From Pseudoxanthomonas sp. CF125 (lineage in GTDB: Bacteria; Pseudomonadota; Gammaproteobacteria; Xanthomonadales; Xanthomonadaceae): a stretch of DNA of 64,000 nucleotides. A program made the position numbers and the translations under genes. This document shows, piece after piece, positions 1-9,528 of the stretch. Numbering within the stretch: the first letter of the stretch is position 1; each line of letters opens with the position of its first letter. A model generated the notes under the pieces. It saw nothing but the letters and a program-made list of their open reading frames with translations. It had not been told where the DNA came from and made no database searches. The DNA lies in contig NZ_FNLD01000001.1 in NCBI RefSeq assembly GCF_900104085.1, positions 1 to 64,000 of the forward strand, read 5' to 3'.

Positions 1-3000
1 GGCACCGCCGCGGGCGGCGCAGTGGCGATCGGCCGCTCCAATACCGCCTTCGGCGATGGTGCGGTGGCGATAGGCGATCCCAGCTACGCCAGCGGCACCG
101 GCGCTTTCGTCGGCGGTGCGAACAACATCGCCAACAGCGATGGCACGGCGACGGCCACGGCCGCCAACCAGGCCAATGGTGCGGTGGCGATCGGCAACAA
201 CAACCGGGCGATCGGACAGGGCAGCGTGGCACTCGGCAACGGCTCGACCGCCGGCGCTGCCGGTATGGCGGGCAATGTCGCGCTTGGCGACGGTGCGATT
301 GCCGCGACGAGCGCGGGCGATGTGGCGCTGGGTTCGGGTTCGGTGACGGCGGCGACGGTGGCGACCACCAACACGACCATCGACGGCACGGTCTACAACT
401 TTGCCGGCACCGCGCCGACCAGCACCGTCAGCGTGGGGGGCGTCGGTACCGAGCGCACCATCACCAACGTGGCGGCCGGCCGGATCTCCGACACCTCGAC
501 CGACGCGATCAACGGCTCGCAGCTGTATGCGACCAACCAGTCCATCGAGAACCTAAGCAACGAAGTCGATGCGAACGCCATCCACTACTACAGCGTCAAC
601 GACAACGGCGTGGCCGGCGGCAACTACAACAACGATGGCGCCACCGGCGGCAATGCGATGGCGGCGGGTATCGGTGCGGCGGCTGCGGGAGACAGTTCGA
701 CCGCGCTCGGCCACAACGCCACTTCGTCGGGCCTGCAGTCCAATGCGATCGGCTGGAGCGCGGATGCTTCCGGCAACGCAGCCGTGGCGATAGGGTCGGC
801 CTCGATTGCCAGCGGAGCGACTGCCACCGCCATCGGCTTCTCGTCGAACGCCCTTGGCGCCAGTTCGGTTGCCGTGGGCTCCGGTGCCTTCGCAGGCGAC
901 GCCGGCAGCACTGCCCTCGGCTCGGGTGCGGCGGCGCAATTCGTGGATTCGGTGGCCATCGGCCGTGGCACGGTGGACAGCGGCGCCAACTCGGTGCTGG
1001 TGGGCGCAAGCGCCAGTGGTGCGGCCGGTTCGACCGCGCTGGGCTACAACGCCAGCGCCAACAACGCGGGCGATGTGGCGCTGGGCAATGGCTCGGTGAC
1101 CGATGCGGTAGTCAATACGCCGAACGTGACCATCGACGGCACGACCTACAACTTCGCCGGCACGACCGCCACCAGCACGGTCAGCGTGGGTGCGGTGGGT
1201 GCCGAACGCACCATCACCAATGTCGCGGCCGGTCGGATTTCGGATACCTCGACCGATGCGATCAACGGTTCGCAGCTGTATGCGACCAACCAGTCGATCG
1301 AGAACCTCAGCAACGAGGTCGATGCGAACGCCATCCACTACTACAGCGTCAACGACAACGGCGTGCAAGGCGGCAACTACGACAACGATGGCGCCACGGG
1401 TATCAATTCGGTAGCTATCGGGATGAACTCGATTGCCACCAATACCGACGGTTTGGCCGCCGGCAATGGCGCCCAGGCGACGGGTACGCGTTCCATCGCC
1501 ATCGGTCTCGACGCACAAGCCGCCAGCGTAGGCGGTCCCCAGGACAACAATATCGCCATCGGCGTGAGTTCCAGAGCTACCGAACAGGGCGCAACGGCTG
1601 TGGGCAACGATGCGCAGGCGCAGGGCGTCAACTCGTCGGCGTACGGTAACGGTTCGCGCGCGACCAACACCTCCGATGCCGCGTTCGGTACCGGCGCCAA
1701 CGCTTCCGGCGGCGGCAGTGCGGCGCTTGGCGAAGGCACTATCGCTTCGGGTCGCGTCTCGACTGCAGTAGGTTCGGGCGCCTTGGCGACGAATGTCGCA
1801 GCCACGGCAGTCGGCGCGGCTGCCAACGCCGCGGGCATAAACTCGACTGCGCTGGGCAGCCTTGCGGTAGCCACCAACACCAACGATGTTGCATTGGGAG
1901 CGGGCTCGGTGACGGCTGTCGCTGTCGCCACGCCCAGCACCGTGATCGACGGAACGACCTACAACTTCGCAGGCACCACGCCGACCAGTACGGTCAGCGT
2001 CGGTACGGTGGGTGCGGAGCGCACCATCACCAATGTCGCGGCCGGTCGGATTTCGGATACCTCGACCGACGCGATCAACGGTTCGCAGCTGTATGCGACC
2101 AACCAGTCCATCGAGAACCTCAGCACCGAGATCGACGCCAACGCAACCCACTACTACAGCGTCAACGACAACGGCGTGCAGGGAGGAAACTACAACAACG
2201 ACGGCGCGACCGGCATCAATGCGCTGGCGGCGGGCGTGGGCGCCGTTGCGAGCGGCGATAGCAGCTTCGCCGCGGGCGTGGGAGCCGAAGCCGCTGGGAT
2301 CAACGCCGTGGCGATCGGCAACGGCAGTTCCTCTACGGAGCAGCACACCATTGCGATCGGTGTAGGAAGCAGCGCTTCTGTTCGGCTGGGTATCGCCATC
2401 GGCGGCGCATCCAATTCCGCCGGCAATGGCGCGATAGCGATTGGCGATGCCACGCAGTCGACAGGGTTCTCCACAGTCGCCTTGGGACAAACGGCCCAGG
2501 CGACGGCAGATTACGCGGTGGGTATCGGACGGCAGGCGAACGCCAGCGCGGAAGGTGGCGTCGCCATGGGCTTCGGCTCGCAAGCCACCGCATTCAATGG
2601 CGTAGCCCTTGGCCGCGCGGCGATTGCCGACCGTGTCGGCATGGGCGGTGCGACCGAGCTGTTCTCCAATGCAGCGGTCGCATCGAACGAAGGTGCGGTG
2701 TCGGTGGGACAGGCCGGACGTGAGCGCCAGATCATCAACGTGGCGGGCGGTACGCAAGACACCGATGCGGTCAACGTCCGTCAGTTGAGAGCGGTGGCCG
2801 ATACGGTGACCGCCAATGCAACGCATTACTACAGCGTCAACGACAACGGCGTGACGGGCGGCAACTACAACAACAACGGGGCCACCGGCATCAACGCGCT
2901 GGCGGCTGGCGTGAATGCTGCGGCGAGCGGGGATTCTTCGGTGGCCATCGGTTCGGGAGCCACGGCCGCGGACGCCAACAGCGTGGCTCTGGGTGCGGGC

Positions 3001-4638
3001 GCCGTGACTTCCACGGCGGTCGCAACCCCAAGCGTGGTTATCCGCGGTACGACCTACAACTTCCAGGGTATCGCCCCGGTGGGTGTGGTCAGCGTGGGCA
3101 GCGCCGGTGCCGAGCGCCAGATCACCAATGTGGCGGCCGGTCAGATCAGCGCCACCAGCACCGACGCCATCAATGGCTCGCAGCTGTATGCGACCAACCT
3201 GGCGATCAACAGCATCGTCAGCGGCGGCGGCATCATGTACTTCCACGCCAACTCGACCGATCCGGATTCCATCGCTGGCGGTTTGAACTCGGTGGCCATC
3301 GGTCCCAACACCGTCGCCAGCGGCGACGGCGGTTATGCGGCGGGCGACGGCGCACTGGCCGTCGGCAGCAACAGCATCGCAGTGGGTACCGGCGCCTCGG
3401 CCACCGGCGACAACGCCATCGCCCAAGGCAATGGCGCGGTAGTCAACGGAACCGACAGCACGGCTATCGGCAACGGCGCCAGCGTTGCCGCCGATAACGG
3501 CCTGGCCCTGGGCGCGGGCGCCACGGTCACCCACGCCAACAGCGTGGCGCTGGGTTCGGGTTCGGCCACCACGGTCGGCGCGCAGACCGGTTACAACGCC
3601 GCCTATGTGGGCAGCAGCAACTCCACCGGCGAAGTCAACGTCGGCGGGCGCACCATCACCGGTGTGGCACCGGGTATCGCCGGTACCGATGCGGTCAACG
3701 TGGACCAGCTGACGGCAGGCCTCAACAGCATCACTGTCGATAACACCGCCATCAACAACGCCATCACCAATCTGGACAACCGTGTCACCACCATCGAGGG
3801 CGATATCACCGACATCCAGGGCGACATCGTCGATATCCAGGGCGACATCACCAACCTGACCGATACGGTGAACAACATCACCGGCGACATCACCGCCGTG
3901 CAGAACGGCGGCGATGGCATGTTCCAGGTCAGTCAGGAAGGCCCGATCGTCAAGCCGCTGCCGACGGGGACCAACTCCTCGGCCGGTGGCAACGGTGCGG
4001 CGGCCGGCGGCAACAACGCGCTGGCGGTGGGCAATCAGAGCAACGCCAGCGGCAACAACAGCACGGCGATCGGTACCGGTTCCACCGCCTCGGCCACCAA
4101 CAGCACCGCCCTGGGTAACAACGCTTCGGCCACCCACGGCAACAGCGTGGCGCTGGGCGCGGGCTCGGCCACCACGGTGGGCGCGCAGACCAACTACAAC
4201 GCCGCGTATGTGGGCAGCAGCACCTCCACTGGCGAAGTGAACATCGGCGGGCGCACCATCACCGGCGTAGCGCCGGGCATCGCCGCTACCGATGCGGTCA
4301 ACGTCAGCCAGTTGCAGGGCGGCGTCAACTACGCCATCGAGCAGTCCAACGCCTACACCGACAGCCGGCTGGCCCAGTTGGACAACGATGTGTGGACGAT
4401 GGAACGCAACTACCGCGGCGCGACTTCCTCGGCGATGGCCATGGCGGGCCTGCCACAGGCCTACCTGCCGGGCAAGAGCATGCTGTCGGTGGGCTTCGGT
4501 GGCTACCAGGGCGAATACGGCATGGCCTTCGGCCTGTCGGGCATCACCGAGAACGGCCGCTACGTCTACAAGGCATCGGCCAGCGGCAACACCTCGCGCG
4601 ATTGGGGCTTCTCCGTCGGTGCAGGCATCCAGTGGTGA
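1..4638 (+). CDS. Trimeric autotransporter adhesin (YadA/XadA type), 5' end outside window
   Basis: The frame is open to base 1, so the gene begins upstream and about 1545 residues are visible. Most of the protein is made of YadA-head repeats (VAIG/VALG every 14-16 residues). These are broken by neck modules ([20 protein letters not shown] near bases 460, 1210 and 2020, with variants near 3120, 3650 and 4250). A short coiled-coil stalk rich in ITNLD/DIQGDI lies near residues 1246-1300. The last ~100 residues are a YadA-anchor domain ending in an aromatic residue (IQW), which forms the outer-membrane trimeric barrel. Known role of the family: surface fibre for adhesion, autoaggregation or biofilm. 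The next gene downstream encodes a TpgA-like partner. The target is not predictable. Confidence 0.95.
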   Translation, partial: GTAAGGAVAIGRSNTAFGDGAVAIGDPSYASGTGAFVGGANNIANSDGTATATAANQANGAVAIGNNNRAIGQGSVALGNGSTAGAAGMAGNVALGDGAIAATSAGDVALGSGSVTAATVATTNTTIDGTVYNFAGTAPTSTVSVGGVGTERTITNVAAGRISDTSTDAINGSQLYATNQSIENLSNEVDANAIHYYSVNDNGVAGGNYNNDGATGGNAMAAGIGAAAAGDSSTALGHNATSSGLQSNAIGWSADASGNAAVAIGSASIASGATATAIGFSSNALGASSVAVGSGAFAGDAGSTALGSGAAAQFVDSVAIGRGTVDSGANSVLVGASASGAAGSTALGYNASANNAGDVALGNGSVTDAVVNTPNVTIDGTTYNFAGTTATSTVSVGAVGAERTITNVAAGRISDTSTDAINGSQLYATNQSIENLSNEVDANAIHYYSVNDNGVQGGNYDNDGATGINSVAIGMNSIATNTDGLAAGNGAQATGTRSIAIGLDAQAASVGGPQDNNIAIGVSSRATEQGATAVGNDAQAQGVNSSAYGNGSRATNTSDAAFGTGANASGGGSAALGEGTIASGRVSTAVGSGALATNVAATAVGAAANAAGINSTALGSLAVATNTNDVALGAGSVTAVAVATPSTVIDGTTYNFAGTTPTSTVSVGTVGAERTITNVAAGRISDTSTDAINGSQLYATNQSIENLSTEIDANATHYYSVNDNGVQGGNYNNDGATGINALAAGVGAVASGDSSFAAGVGAEAAGINAVAIGNGSSSTEQHTIAIGVGSSASVRLGIAIGGASNSAGNGAIAIGDATQSTGFSTVALGQTAQATADYAVGIGRQANASAEGGVAMGFGSQATAFNGVALGRAAIADRVGMGGATELFSNAAVASNEGAVSVGQAGRERQIINVAGGTQDTDAVNVRQLRAVADTVTANATHYYSVNDNGVTGGNYNNNGATGINALAAGVNAAASGDSSVAIGSGATAADANSVALGAGAVTSTAVATPSVVIRGTTYNFQGIAPVGVVSVGSAGAERQITNVAAGQISATSTDAINGSQLYATNLAINSIVSGGGIMYFHANSTDPDSIAGGLNSVAIGPNTVASGDGGYAAGDGALAVGSNSIAVGTGASATGDNAIAQGNGAVVNGTDSTAIGNGASVAADNGLALGAGATVTHANSVALGSGSATTVGAQTGYNAAYVGSSNSTGEVNVGGRTITGVAPGIAGTDAVNVDQLTAGLNSITVDNTAINNAITNLDNRVTTIEGDITDIQGDIVDIQGDITNLTDTVNNITGDITAVQNGGDGMFQVSQEGPIVKPLPTGTNSSAGGNGAAAGGNNALAVGNQSNASGNNSTAIGTGSTASATNSTALGNNASATHGNSVALGAGSATTVGAQTNYNAAYVGSSTSTGEVNIGGRTITGVAPGIAATDAVNVSQLQGGVNYAIEQSNAYTDSRLAQLDNDVWTMERNYRGATSSAMAMAGLPQAYLPGKSMLSVGFGGYQGEYGMAFGLSGITENGRYVYKASASGNTSRDWGFSVGAGIQW

Positions 4639-4644
4639 CTGGCT

Positions 4645-4673
4645 GCGTGCCCTTCCTTCGCGGAAGGGCACGC
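4645..4673 (+). terminator. Strong hairpin after the autotransporter
   Basis: A perfect 12-bp stem (GCGTGCCCTTCC / GGAAGGGCACGC) with a 5-base loop starts 7 bases after the stop codon. It lacks a T-run, so it may be an mRNA 3' stabiliser or partial attenuator between the adhesin and the next gene rather than a full intrinsic terminator. Confidence 0.55.
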
Positions 4674-4723
4674 ACCGATACCGCCCGACAAAAGCCATCC
4701 ACTAAATTCGAAGGGGAATACAC

Positions 4724-5545
4724 ATGAAGCACCAACTCAAAATCTGCAGCATGGTTCTGCTGGCGGTAGGCGCCGCGTTCGCGCTGTCCGCCTGCGGCAC
4801 CCGCCACGTCAGCCGCGACATCAGCCCGCAAGGCGTGGCCGGCGAAGTGATTTTTCCGGATCCCGCGCACATCGTGCTCAAGGGCGGCACCTTCCCCAAT
4901 CTGGGCGATCTGCGCCTGGTGGGACCGGGTATGACCAAGGACCAGCTGTATCAACTACTGGGCCGGCCGCATTTTCATGAAGGCTACGTCGGCGTGCGCG
5001 AGTGGGACTATCTTTTCCACTTCCGCAAGGGCGACGAAGTCATCACCTGCCAGTACAAGGTCGTCTACGACAAGGACTACATCGCCCAGACCTTCCATTG
5101 GGCGCCGGCATCCTGTGCCGACCTTCTGGCCGAACCAGTGCCGGTAGCAGCGGAACCGAAGGAGCGCACGTTCAACCTGTCGGCCGATGCCTTGTTCGCG
5201 TTCGCCAAATACGGCGCCGAGGACATCCTGCCCAGGGGCCGCGAAGAGCTGGCTGCAATCGCCACCCAGCTAAAAGAAGCCGACGACGCGGCGATCAGAA
5301 TCGTGGGCCATACCGACCGCATCGGCAGCGATGCTTCCAACCAGGTGTTGTCGCAACGGCGCGCGCAGACGGTTCGTGAGTTCCTGGTCGACCGCGGCGT
5401 GACGGCTTCGGCCATCACCGCCGAAGGCCGTGGCGAAAGGGAACCGGTCAAGGATTGCGAGGATCAGGCGCGCGATGCGTTGATCGCCTGCCTGGCCCCC
5501 AATCGCCGGGTCGAAATCCAGGTCGCCGCCAGCTCGGCTCGCTGA
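4724..5545 (+). CDS. TpgA-like lipoprotein: SmpA/OmlA plus OmpA C-terminal domain
   Basis: The 273-residue protein has a lipoprotein signal with lipobox LSAC (Cys24). A BamE-like SmpA/OmlA region follows at about residues 45-130 (GPGMTKDQLYQLLGRPHF). An OmpA-family peptidoglycan-binding domain lies at about 150-268 (GHTDRIGS, LSQRRAQTVREFL). This two-domain order is that of TpgA, which in Acinetobacter Tol 5 is co-transcribed with the adhesin AtaA, binds it and peptidoglycan, and supports its display. Here the gene lies 85 bases after a trimeric autotransporter, with an AAGGGG ribosome site before ATG. Inference: it is the dedicated periplasmic partner of the upstream adhesin. Lipid anchoring suggested by the lipobox would give it its own outer-membrane attachment. 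Confidence 0.88.
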   Translation: MKHQLKICSMVLLAVGAAFALSACGTRHVSRDISPQGVAGEVIFPDPAHIVLKGGTFPNLGDLRLVGPGMTKDQLYQLLGRPHFHEGYVGVREWDYLFHFRKGDEVITCQYKVVYDKDYIAQTFHWAPASCADLLAEPVPVAAEPKERTFNLSADALFAFAKYGAEDILPRGREELAAIATQLKEADDAAIRIVGHTDRIGSDASNQVLSQRRAQTVREFLVDRGVTASAITAEGRGEREPVKDCEDQARDALIACLAPNRRVEIQVAASSAR

Positions 5546-5567
5546 GCATCTTCGACTGTGGCGCAGG

Positions 5568-5591
5568 GTCCGCTGGTCTAGACTAGCGGAC
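5568..5591. terminator. Inverted repeat 3' of the TpgA-like gene
   Basis: Twelve-base arms (GTCCGCTGGTCT / AGACTAGCGGAC) with a single G:T mismatch and no loop, 22 bases after the stop codon. It has no T-run, so it could be a 3' stabilising hairpin or a protein-binding dyad for the next gene. Confidence 0.4.
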
Positions 5592-5622
5592 GCCCACAGG
5601 CACTCAATATCAGGAACAGCAT

Positions 5623-6123
5623 ATGAAAACTTCGAAGTTCGTACTCGCTTCGCTGCTGCTGGCTTTCGCCGGGGCGGCTTCCGCACAGCAGCCGGCGCGC
5701 GCGCCTGCCCAGAATCCGCAGGCTGCGCAGCAGAAACTGACGCCCGAGCAGCAGGCACAGGTCGCCCGCCAGGATGCGGAGATGAGCAAAGCCGCAGCGC
5801 AGGTCGTGCAGCTGGTGGACCAGAACAAGACCGCCGAGGTCTGGGCGGGCGCTTCCCCGGTTGCGAAAGGCGCAGTAGGCATGGATGAGTTCGTCAAACA
5901 GATCGCGCTGGACCGGCAGAAGCTCGGTGCCGTTACCGAGCGCAAACAGGTGGCGGTCACCCGCGCCCTTTATCCGGCGGGCGGGCAAGTGCCTGCCGGC
6001 AATTACGTCAATGTGGTCTACGCCACCAAGTTCGCCAGTTCGCCGCAGGCCGTGCGCGAACTGGTTTCGTTCCATCTGGACGAAGACAAGACCTGGCGGG
6101 TATCCGGATACAGCTTGCGCTGA
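5623..6123 (+). CDS. Secreted DUF4019-like protein
   Basis: 166 residues. A cleavable signal peptide (MKTSKFVLASLLLAF... AASA) is followed by an Ala/Gln-rich linker and a C-terminal half that resembles DUF4019 (AAQVVQLVDQNKTAEVW... YVNVVYATKF... DEDKTWRVSGYSLR). Its molecular function is unknown; it is probably periplasmic. The start is supported by AGGAACAGCAT before ATG. It follows the adhesin/TpgA pair on the same strand, but the palindrome between them makes co-transcription uncertain. Confidence 0.75.
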   Translation: MKTSKFVLASLLLAFAGAASAQQPARAPAQNPQAAQQKLTPEQQAQVARQDAEMSKAAAQVVQLVDQNKTAEVWAGASPVAKGAVGMDEFVKQIALDRQKLGAVTERKQVAVTRALYPAGGQVPAGNYVNVVYATKFASSPQAVRELVSFHLDEDKTWRVSGYSLR

Positions 6124-6175
6124 TCCGCAGAGCAAACCGCCCGCTCCTACAAACGGTGGTGGGATCGGCTCTGCT

Positions 6176-6850
6176 TCATTGCGCTTCGCCCAGCGCGGCG
6201 CGGATGCGCTGGCGCAGCCGTTGGGCGCGGCGTTCGATCTTGCGGCGCATCAGGCTTGGCGACCAGCGCGAGAACGGCAGGATCTCCTTGCCGCTCAATA
6301 TCGATTTGGTGTCGATGCAGACCAGCCTGGCCTGGTCGCCGTGCGGAAGCACTACGAAATTTCCCGCGTTGAGATCGAATAGCGGGATCTGGTGGCGGAT
6401 CAGCCATGCTTCGAAAACATCGACCGCGGCGCAGAGTACTTCCGCCGAATAACGCGATTCGGTGAAAAGGTAGTGGTACAGGCTGGGCGCTGGCGTTCCG
6501 TCGTCAAGCAATATGCAGTCGCAGCGCAACGCTCTTCCGTGGGGCGTGTCTACCAGGTCATGGCAAGCGGCGAGATAGACGTCGGTGTCGGGGCCCAGTC
6601 GCGCGCGGAGTTTCCGATAGGCGCGCAATTCGGTTTCGTTTTCGCCGAAGCGGGGGAAGCGGACGGCCAGCCAGCGCCGCATGCGTTGCCGCGCGCCGAC
6701 GCGCGTTCGTTCGCTGGAAGGCAGCTCGAACTTAAGGCAATGCGAAGGGTCGCCAGGATCGCGCGCGCACAAACGATTGGCGCCGCGGGAAATGATCTGC
6801 AGGCCTTGCCGGTCTTCAGCGTCATTGTCTGGATGGGTTTGCGGAACCAT
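6176..6850 (-). CDS. YrbL-like protein (PhoP regulatory network family)
   Basis: 224 residues. The pattern fits the YrbL family, small kinase-fold-like proteins named from the E. coli PhoP regulon. Visible features are an N-terminal region of basic residues and CLKFE (lysine as in kinase-like folds), a central FGENETELRAYRKL helix, and a C-terminal LFDLNAGNFVV followed by LVCIDTKS, which resembles the catalytic and metal-binding loops of kinase-like phosphotransferases. No biochemical role is established. It is a lone minus-strand gene convergent with the DUF4019 gene. Confidence 0.75.
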   Translation of the reverse strand: MVPQTHPDNDAEDRQGLQIISRGANRLCARDPGDPSHCLKFELPSSERTRVGARQRMRRWLAVRFPRFGENETELRAYRKLRARLGPDTDVYLAACHDLVDTPHGRALRCDCILLDDGTPAPSLYHYLFTESRYSAEVLCAAVDVFEAWLIRHQIPLFDLNAGNFVVLPHGDQARLVCIDTKSILSGKEILPFSRWSPSLMRRKIERRAQRLRQRIRAALGEAQ

Positions 6851-6909
6851 GCTCGTCAGTTTGCCTGATATTGGCCGTACAGGAGCGGCATGGAATGTGC
6901 AGAGGTGAG

Positions 6910-7025
6910 GTGGGAGCGGCGTCTCGCCGCGAGCTCTTGGTTGGGCTATGCCGGATCCACGCGTCGGGGGCGTAGCCCCGACCTACGGTAGCGGCGAAGA
7001 ACTCGCGGCGGGACGCCGCTCCCAC
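6910..7025. repeat. Composite palindromic repeat (GTGGGAGCGGCG type with a GTCGGGGGCGTAG half-element inside)
   Basis: The outer arms GTGGGAGCGGCGTCTCGCCG... and its complement (...GGCGGGACGCCGCTCCCAC) match the elements at 25818 and 55251. The loop contains one arm (6961-6986) of the separate family seen at 15948 and 58829. This looks like one repeat nested in another. Confidence 0.8.
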
Positions 7026-7034
7026 GCGCTTCGC

Positions 7035-7526
7035 TCAAGCTGGAAGCAGGTTGCGTTCCATCAGCCATGCGCGTGCATCTTCCGCGTCGCGCTCGAACCA
7101 CGCCCGCGTGCTGCCCAGCCGGAACGAATAGCCCCATGCATCCATGTCCGCCATCAGGCGCTCGCGACCCACGCCGGGCAGATCGTCCGCAAGCACGATC
7201 TGCAGGTAGCAGGTGGCGTCTTCCTCGATGTCCGAATCGGTGGCGTCGGTATGCACCAGCGCCCGGCGTTCGGGCGGCAGCACGATCAGGTGGCAGGCTT
7301 CGTGCAACAGCGAATGCACCGGCGTGTCGCCACGCGCGTATACGCTGCTGCCGATCACGCCGGCTTCCGGGTCGCCCCAGAAGCTGCCGGGGATGGAGAG
7401 CCCGTCTTCAACCGCATGAAACTCCAGCTGGTGACGGGCGAGCAGGGCCACAAGATCTTCGAGCGGCAGGTCGGCGACCCGCAACACTTCGGGAAGAGGA
7501 GCGGCGCTGGCGAGAACGGAACTCAT
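7035..7526 (-). CDS. Putative zinc-binding protein with HExxH motif
   Basis: 163 residues, no signal peptide. Residues 71-79 read HSLLHEACH, an HExxH motif, and E101/E102 in DSDIEEDATC could be the third zinc ligand, as in small zincin-like proteins. I do not recognise a named family. The ATG start is at 7526, with only a weak ribosome site. The gene is flanked by repeat elements on both sides and lies just downstream of minE. Protease activity is an inference from the motif only. Confidence 0.6.
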   Translation of the reverse strand: MSSVLASAAPLPEVLRVADLPLEDLVALLARHQLEFHAVEDGLSIPGSFWGDPEAGVIGSSVYARGDTPVHSLLHEACHLIVLPPERRALVHTDATDSDIEEDATCYLQIVLADDLPGVGRERLMADMDAWGYSFRLGSTRAWFERDAEDARAWLMERNLLPA

Positions 7527-7535
7527 AGGATGACT

Positions 7536-7615
7536 GTAGGAGCGGGCCCTGCCCGCGACCGCTCTTGGCGCTATTCTTTCGACAAAGAGCGGTCGCGGGC
7601 AGGGCCCGCTCCTAC
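7536..7615. repeat. REP-like inverted repeat, GTAGGAGCGGGCCCTGCCCGCGAC family
   Basis: Two complementary arms of about 30 bases (GTAGGAGCGGGCCCTGCCCG... / ...GGGCAGGGCCCGCTCCTAC), extended by GCTCTT/AAGAGC, with a short central loop. Copies of the same family are at 27393, 31431 and 52583. It lies between minE and the HExxH gene. Confidence 0.9.
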
Positions 7616-7622
7616 GGAAGGC

Positions 7623-7877
7623 TCAGGCGTGGCCTTCCTGCAGCGACACCGAGATGTCCAGCACGTCGTGCTCGCCTTCCTTGATCAGCTTCACGTTGAC
7701 CGCATCGGCATCGACGTTGACGTACTTCTTGATCACTTCCAGCAGTTCGCGCTGCAGCATGGGCAGATAGTCCGGCCCGCCGCGGGTGGTGCGTTCCTGC
7801 GCCACGATGATGCGCAGGCGGTCCCTGGCGATGGAGGCGGTTTCTTTTTTCGGCTTGAGGAAATCGAACAGTCCCAT
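7623..7877 (-). CDS. minE: MinE, cell-division topological specificity factor
   Basis: 84 residues starting [12 protein letters not shown] (amphipathic membrane-targeting N-terminus), then the MinCD-antagonising segment ([14 protein letters not shown]) and a C-terminal dimerisation domain ([14 protein letters not shown]). MinE displaces MinD from the membrane and restricts MinC to the poles. The ATG at 7877 is preferred over an in-frame TTG six bases upstream, because GGAGG lies 6 bases before the ATG, inside the last codons of minD. The gap to minD is 2 bases, so the two are probably translationally coupled. Confidence 0.97.
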   Translation of the reverse strand: MGLFDFLKPKKETASIARDRLRIIVAQERTTRGGPDYLPMLQRELLEVIKKYVNVDADAVNVKLIKEGEHDVLDISVSLQEGHA

Positions 7878-7879
7878 GC

Positions 7880-8689
7880 TCAACCTCCGAACAGCTTATT
7901 GAAGAAACCCTTTTTCTCCACGGTAGTGAAGCGCAGCGGACGTTCTTCGCCCAGCAGCCTGCCCACGGCGTCGTCGTAGGCCTGGCCGGCTTGGGATTCC
8001 AGTTCCAGGATGACCGGTTCGCCCTTGTTGGAGGCGTTGAGCACATCGCCCGATTCGGGGATGACGCCGATCGTCTTCAGACCCAGCACTTCCTCGACGT
8101 CCTTGATGCTCAGCATCTCGCCGCCTTCCACGCGCGAGGGGCTGTAGCGGGTCAACAACAGGTAGGGTTTCAGTGTCTCGCCGTTCTCGGCCTTGCGGGT
8201 CTTGGAATCCAGCAGGCCCAGGATGCGGTCGGAGTCGCGGACGCTGGAGACTTCCGGATTCACCACCACCACGGCGGTATCGGCGAAATACATGGCCAGG
8301 TAGGCGCCTTTCTCGATGCCGGCCGGCGAATCGCAGACGATATAGTCGAAGCCGTCGGCGTCCAGGTCCTTCAGCACTTTTTCCACGCCTTCCTTGGTCA
8401 GCGCGTCTTTGTCGCGGGTCTGCGAAGCGGCCAGGATGAACAGCGTGTCGAAACGTTTGTCCTTGATCAGCGCCTGCTTCAGCGTGGCCTCGCCCTGGGT
8501 GACGTTGACGAAGTCGTACACCACCCGGCGCTCGCAGCCCATGATCAGGTCCAGGTTGCGCAAGCCCACGTCGAAATCGATGACTGCGACTTTCTTGCCG
8601 CGGCGCGCAAGGCCGCAGGCGATGCTTGCGCTGGTGGTGGTCTTGCCTACGCCGCCCTTGCCGGAAGTGACTACGATTATTTCAGCCAA
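7880..8689 (-). CDS. minD: MinD, septum-site-determining ATPase
   Basis: 269 residues, ParA/MinD family. The deviant Walker [11 protein letters not shown] is at residues 9-18 (Lys11 and Lys16), and the C-terminal amphipathic membrane helix ends [10 protein letters not shown]. MinD binds ATP, recruits MinC to the membrane and is stimulated by MinE. The start codon is TTG (8687-8689), preceded by AAAGGAGATACACCA. The protein begins (M)[11 protein letters not shown] as in other MinD proteins, and no ATG or GTG fits. Confidence 0.97.
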   Translation of the reverse strand: MAEIIVVTSGKGGVGKTTTSASIACGLARRGKKVAVIDFDVGLRNLDLIMGCERRVVYDFVNVTQGEATLKQALIKDKRFDTLFILAASQTRDKDALTKEGVEKVLKDLDADGFDYIVCDSPAGIEKGAYLAMYFADTAVVVVNPEVSSVRDSDRILGLLDSKTRKAENGETLKPYLLLTRYSPSRVEGGEMLSIKDVEEVLGLKTIGVIPESGDVLNASNKGEPVILELESQAGQAYDDAVGRLLGEERPLRFTTVEKKGFFNKLFGG

Positions 8690-8738
8690 TGGTGTATCTC
8701 CTTTCTTCTTGTTCTTGGTATGGGTAACGCCGCGGCGC

Positions 8739-9518
8739 TTACTGGGCGGCGATCATGAGTTGTTCTTTTTCGAGCCACACCTGCACCGGTTTGCCGCGCA
8801 GCTCCTTGGGTACGTCTTCCAGCACTTTGTAGTGGCCGGCGATGGCCACCAGTTCGGCATGGAATTCGCGGCAGAAAATGCGCGCGTCGGTGTTGCCCTG
8901 CGCGCCGGCCAGCGCGCGGCCGCGCAAGGTGCCGTAGATGTGGATGGAGCCGTCGGCGATGACTTCGGCGCCGGCGCCGACCGTGCTGAGCACGGTGAGG
9001 TCGCGATTCTCGGCGTACAGCTGCTGGCCGGAACGCACGGGCGTCTTCTGCACCAGTCCCGGGCTGGCGGCAGCGGTAGCGGCTTTGGCGGCCTTTGCCG
9101 GGGCGGGTTCGGCCGGGGCGTTTTCCCGGCGCGCAGGCGCTGCAGCGGCGGGCGCGGCGGCAGCGACGGGTTCGTATTGCGCACGGAATTTGGCCAGCAG
9201 CGGCAAGCCCAGCTGTTCGGCCAGTTGTTCGGTTTCGCGCGTGCCATAGGAAAGGCCGACCGGCAGCACGCCCGCACCGCGTAGTCCTTCCATCAGTGCC
9301 TGGGCGGTGGCGACGTCCGGCATTTGCGCCAGCCCGCCGAAATCGACAATGACCGGGGCGCGGCCGAACAACTTCGGCGCGCGGTCGACGCGTTCGCGCA
9401 TTTCGCGCGACAGCTGGGCCACGTCCAGGGTGCGCACGCGCAGATTGGCGATGCCTACCTGGCCGATCTTGAGTTCGCCGGCCTGCTCGTAGTCCAGGTT
9501 CGCTGAGGTCGCGCTCAT
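8739..9518 (-). CDS. minC: MinC, septum-site inhibitor
   Basis: 259 residues. The N-terminal MinC_N domain (residues ~10-112, VIVDFGGLAQMPD) inhibits FtsZ polymerisation. An Ala/Pro-rich linker follows (~113-160), then the C-terminal beta-helix domain (~160-255; ADGSIHIYGTLRGRALAG) for dimerisation and MinD binding. It lies 10 bases after the GNAT gene and 49 before minD. The ribosome site before its ATG is weak, which suggests coupling to the GNAT gene upstream. Confidence 0.96.
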   Translation of the reverse strand: MSATSANLDYEQAGELKIGQVGIANLRVRTLDVAQLSREMRERVDRAPKLFGRAPVIVDFGGLAQMPDVATAQALMEGLRGAGVLPVGLSYGTRETEQLAEQLGLPLLAKFRAQYEPVAAAAPAAAAPARRENAPAEPAPAKAAKAATAAASPGLVQKTPVRSGQQLYAENRDLTVLSTVGAGAEVIADGSIHIYGTLRGRALAGAQGNTDARIFCREFHAELVAIAGHYKVLEDVPKELRGKPVQVWLEKEQLMIAAQ

Positions 9519-9528
9519 GAAGTCAGGC

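Noticed and set aside
460..3215. Regularly spaced repeats as a CRISPR array
   Set aside because: They are coding repeats of the adhesin, too long and in frame, with no spacers of uniform size and no cas genes in the window.
553..4698. 1381-residue open frame antisense to the autotransporter
   Set aside because: A by-product of repetitive GC-rich codons on the other strand. The product is low-complexity His/Arg/Gly/Ala text without domains, and the sense frame has clear YadA modules.
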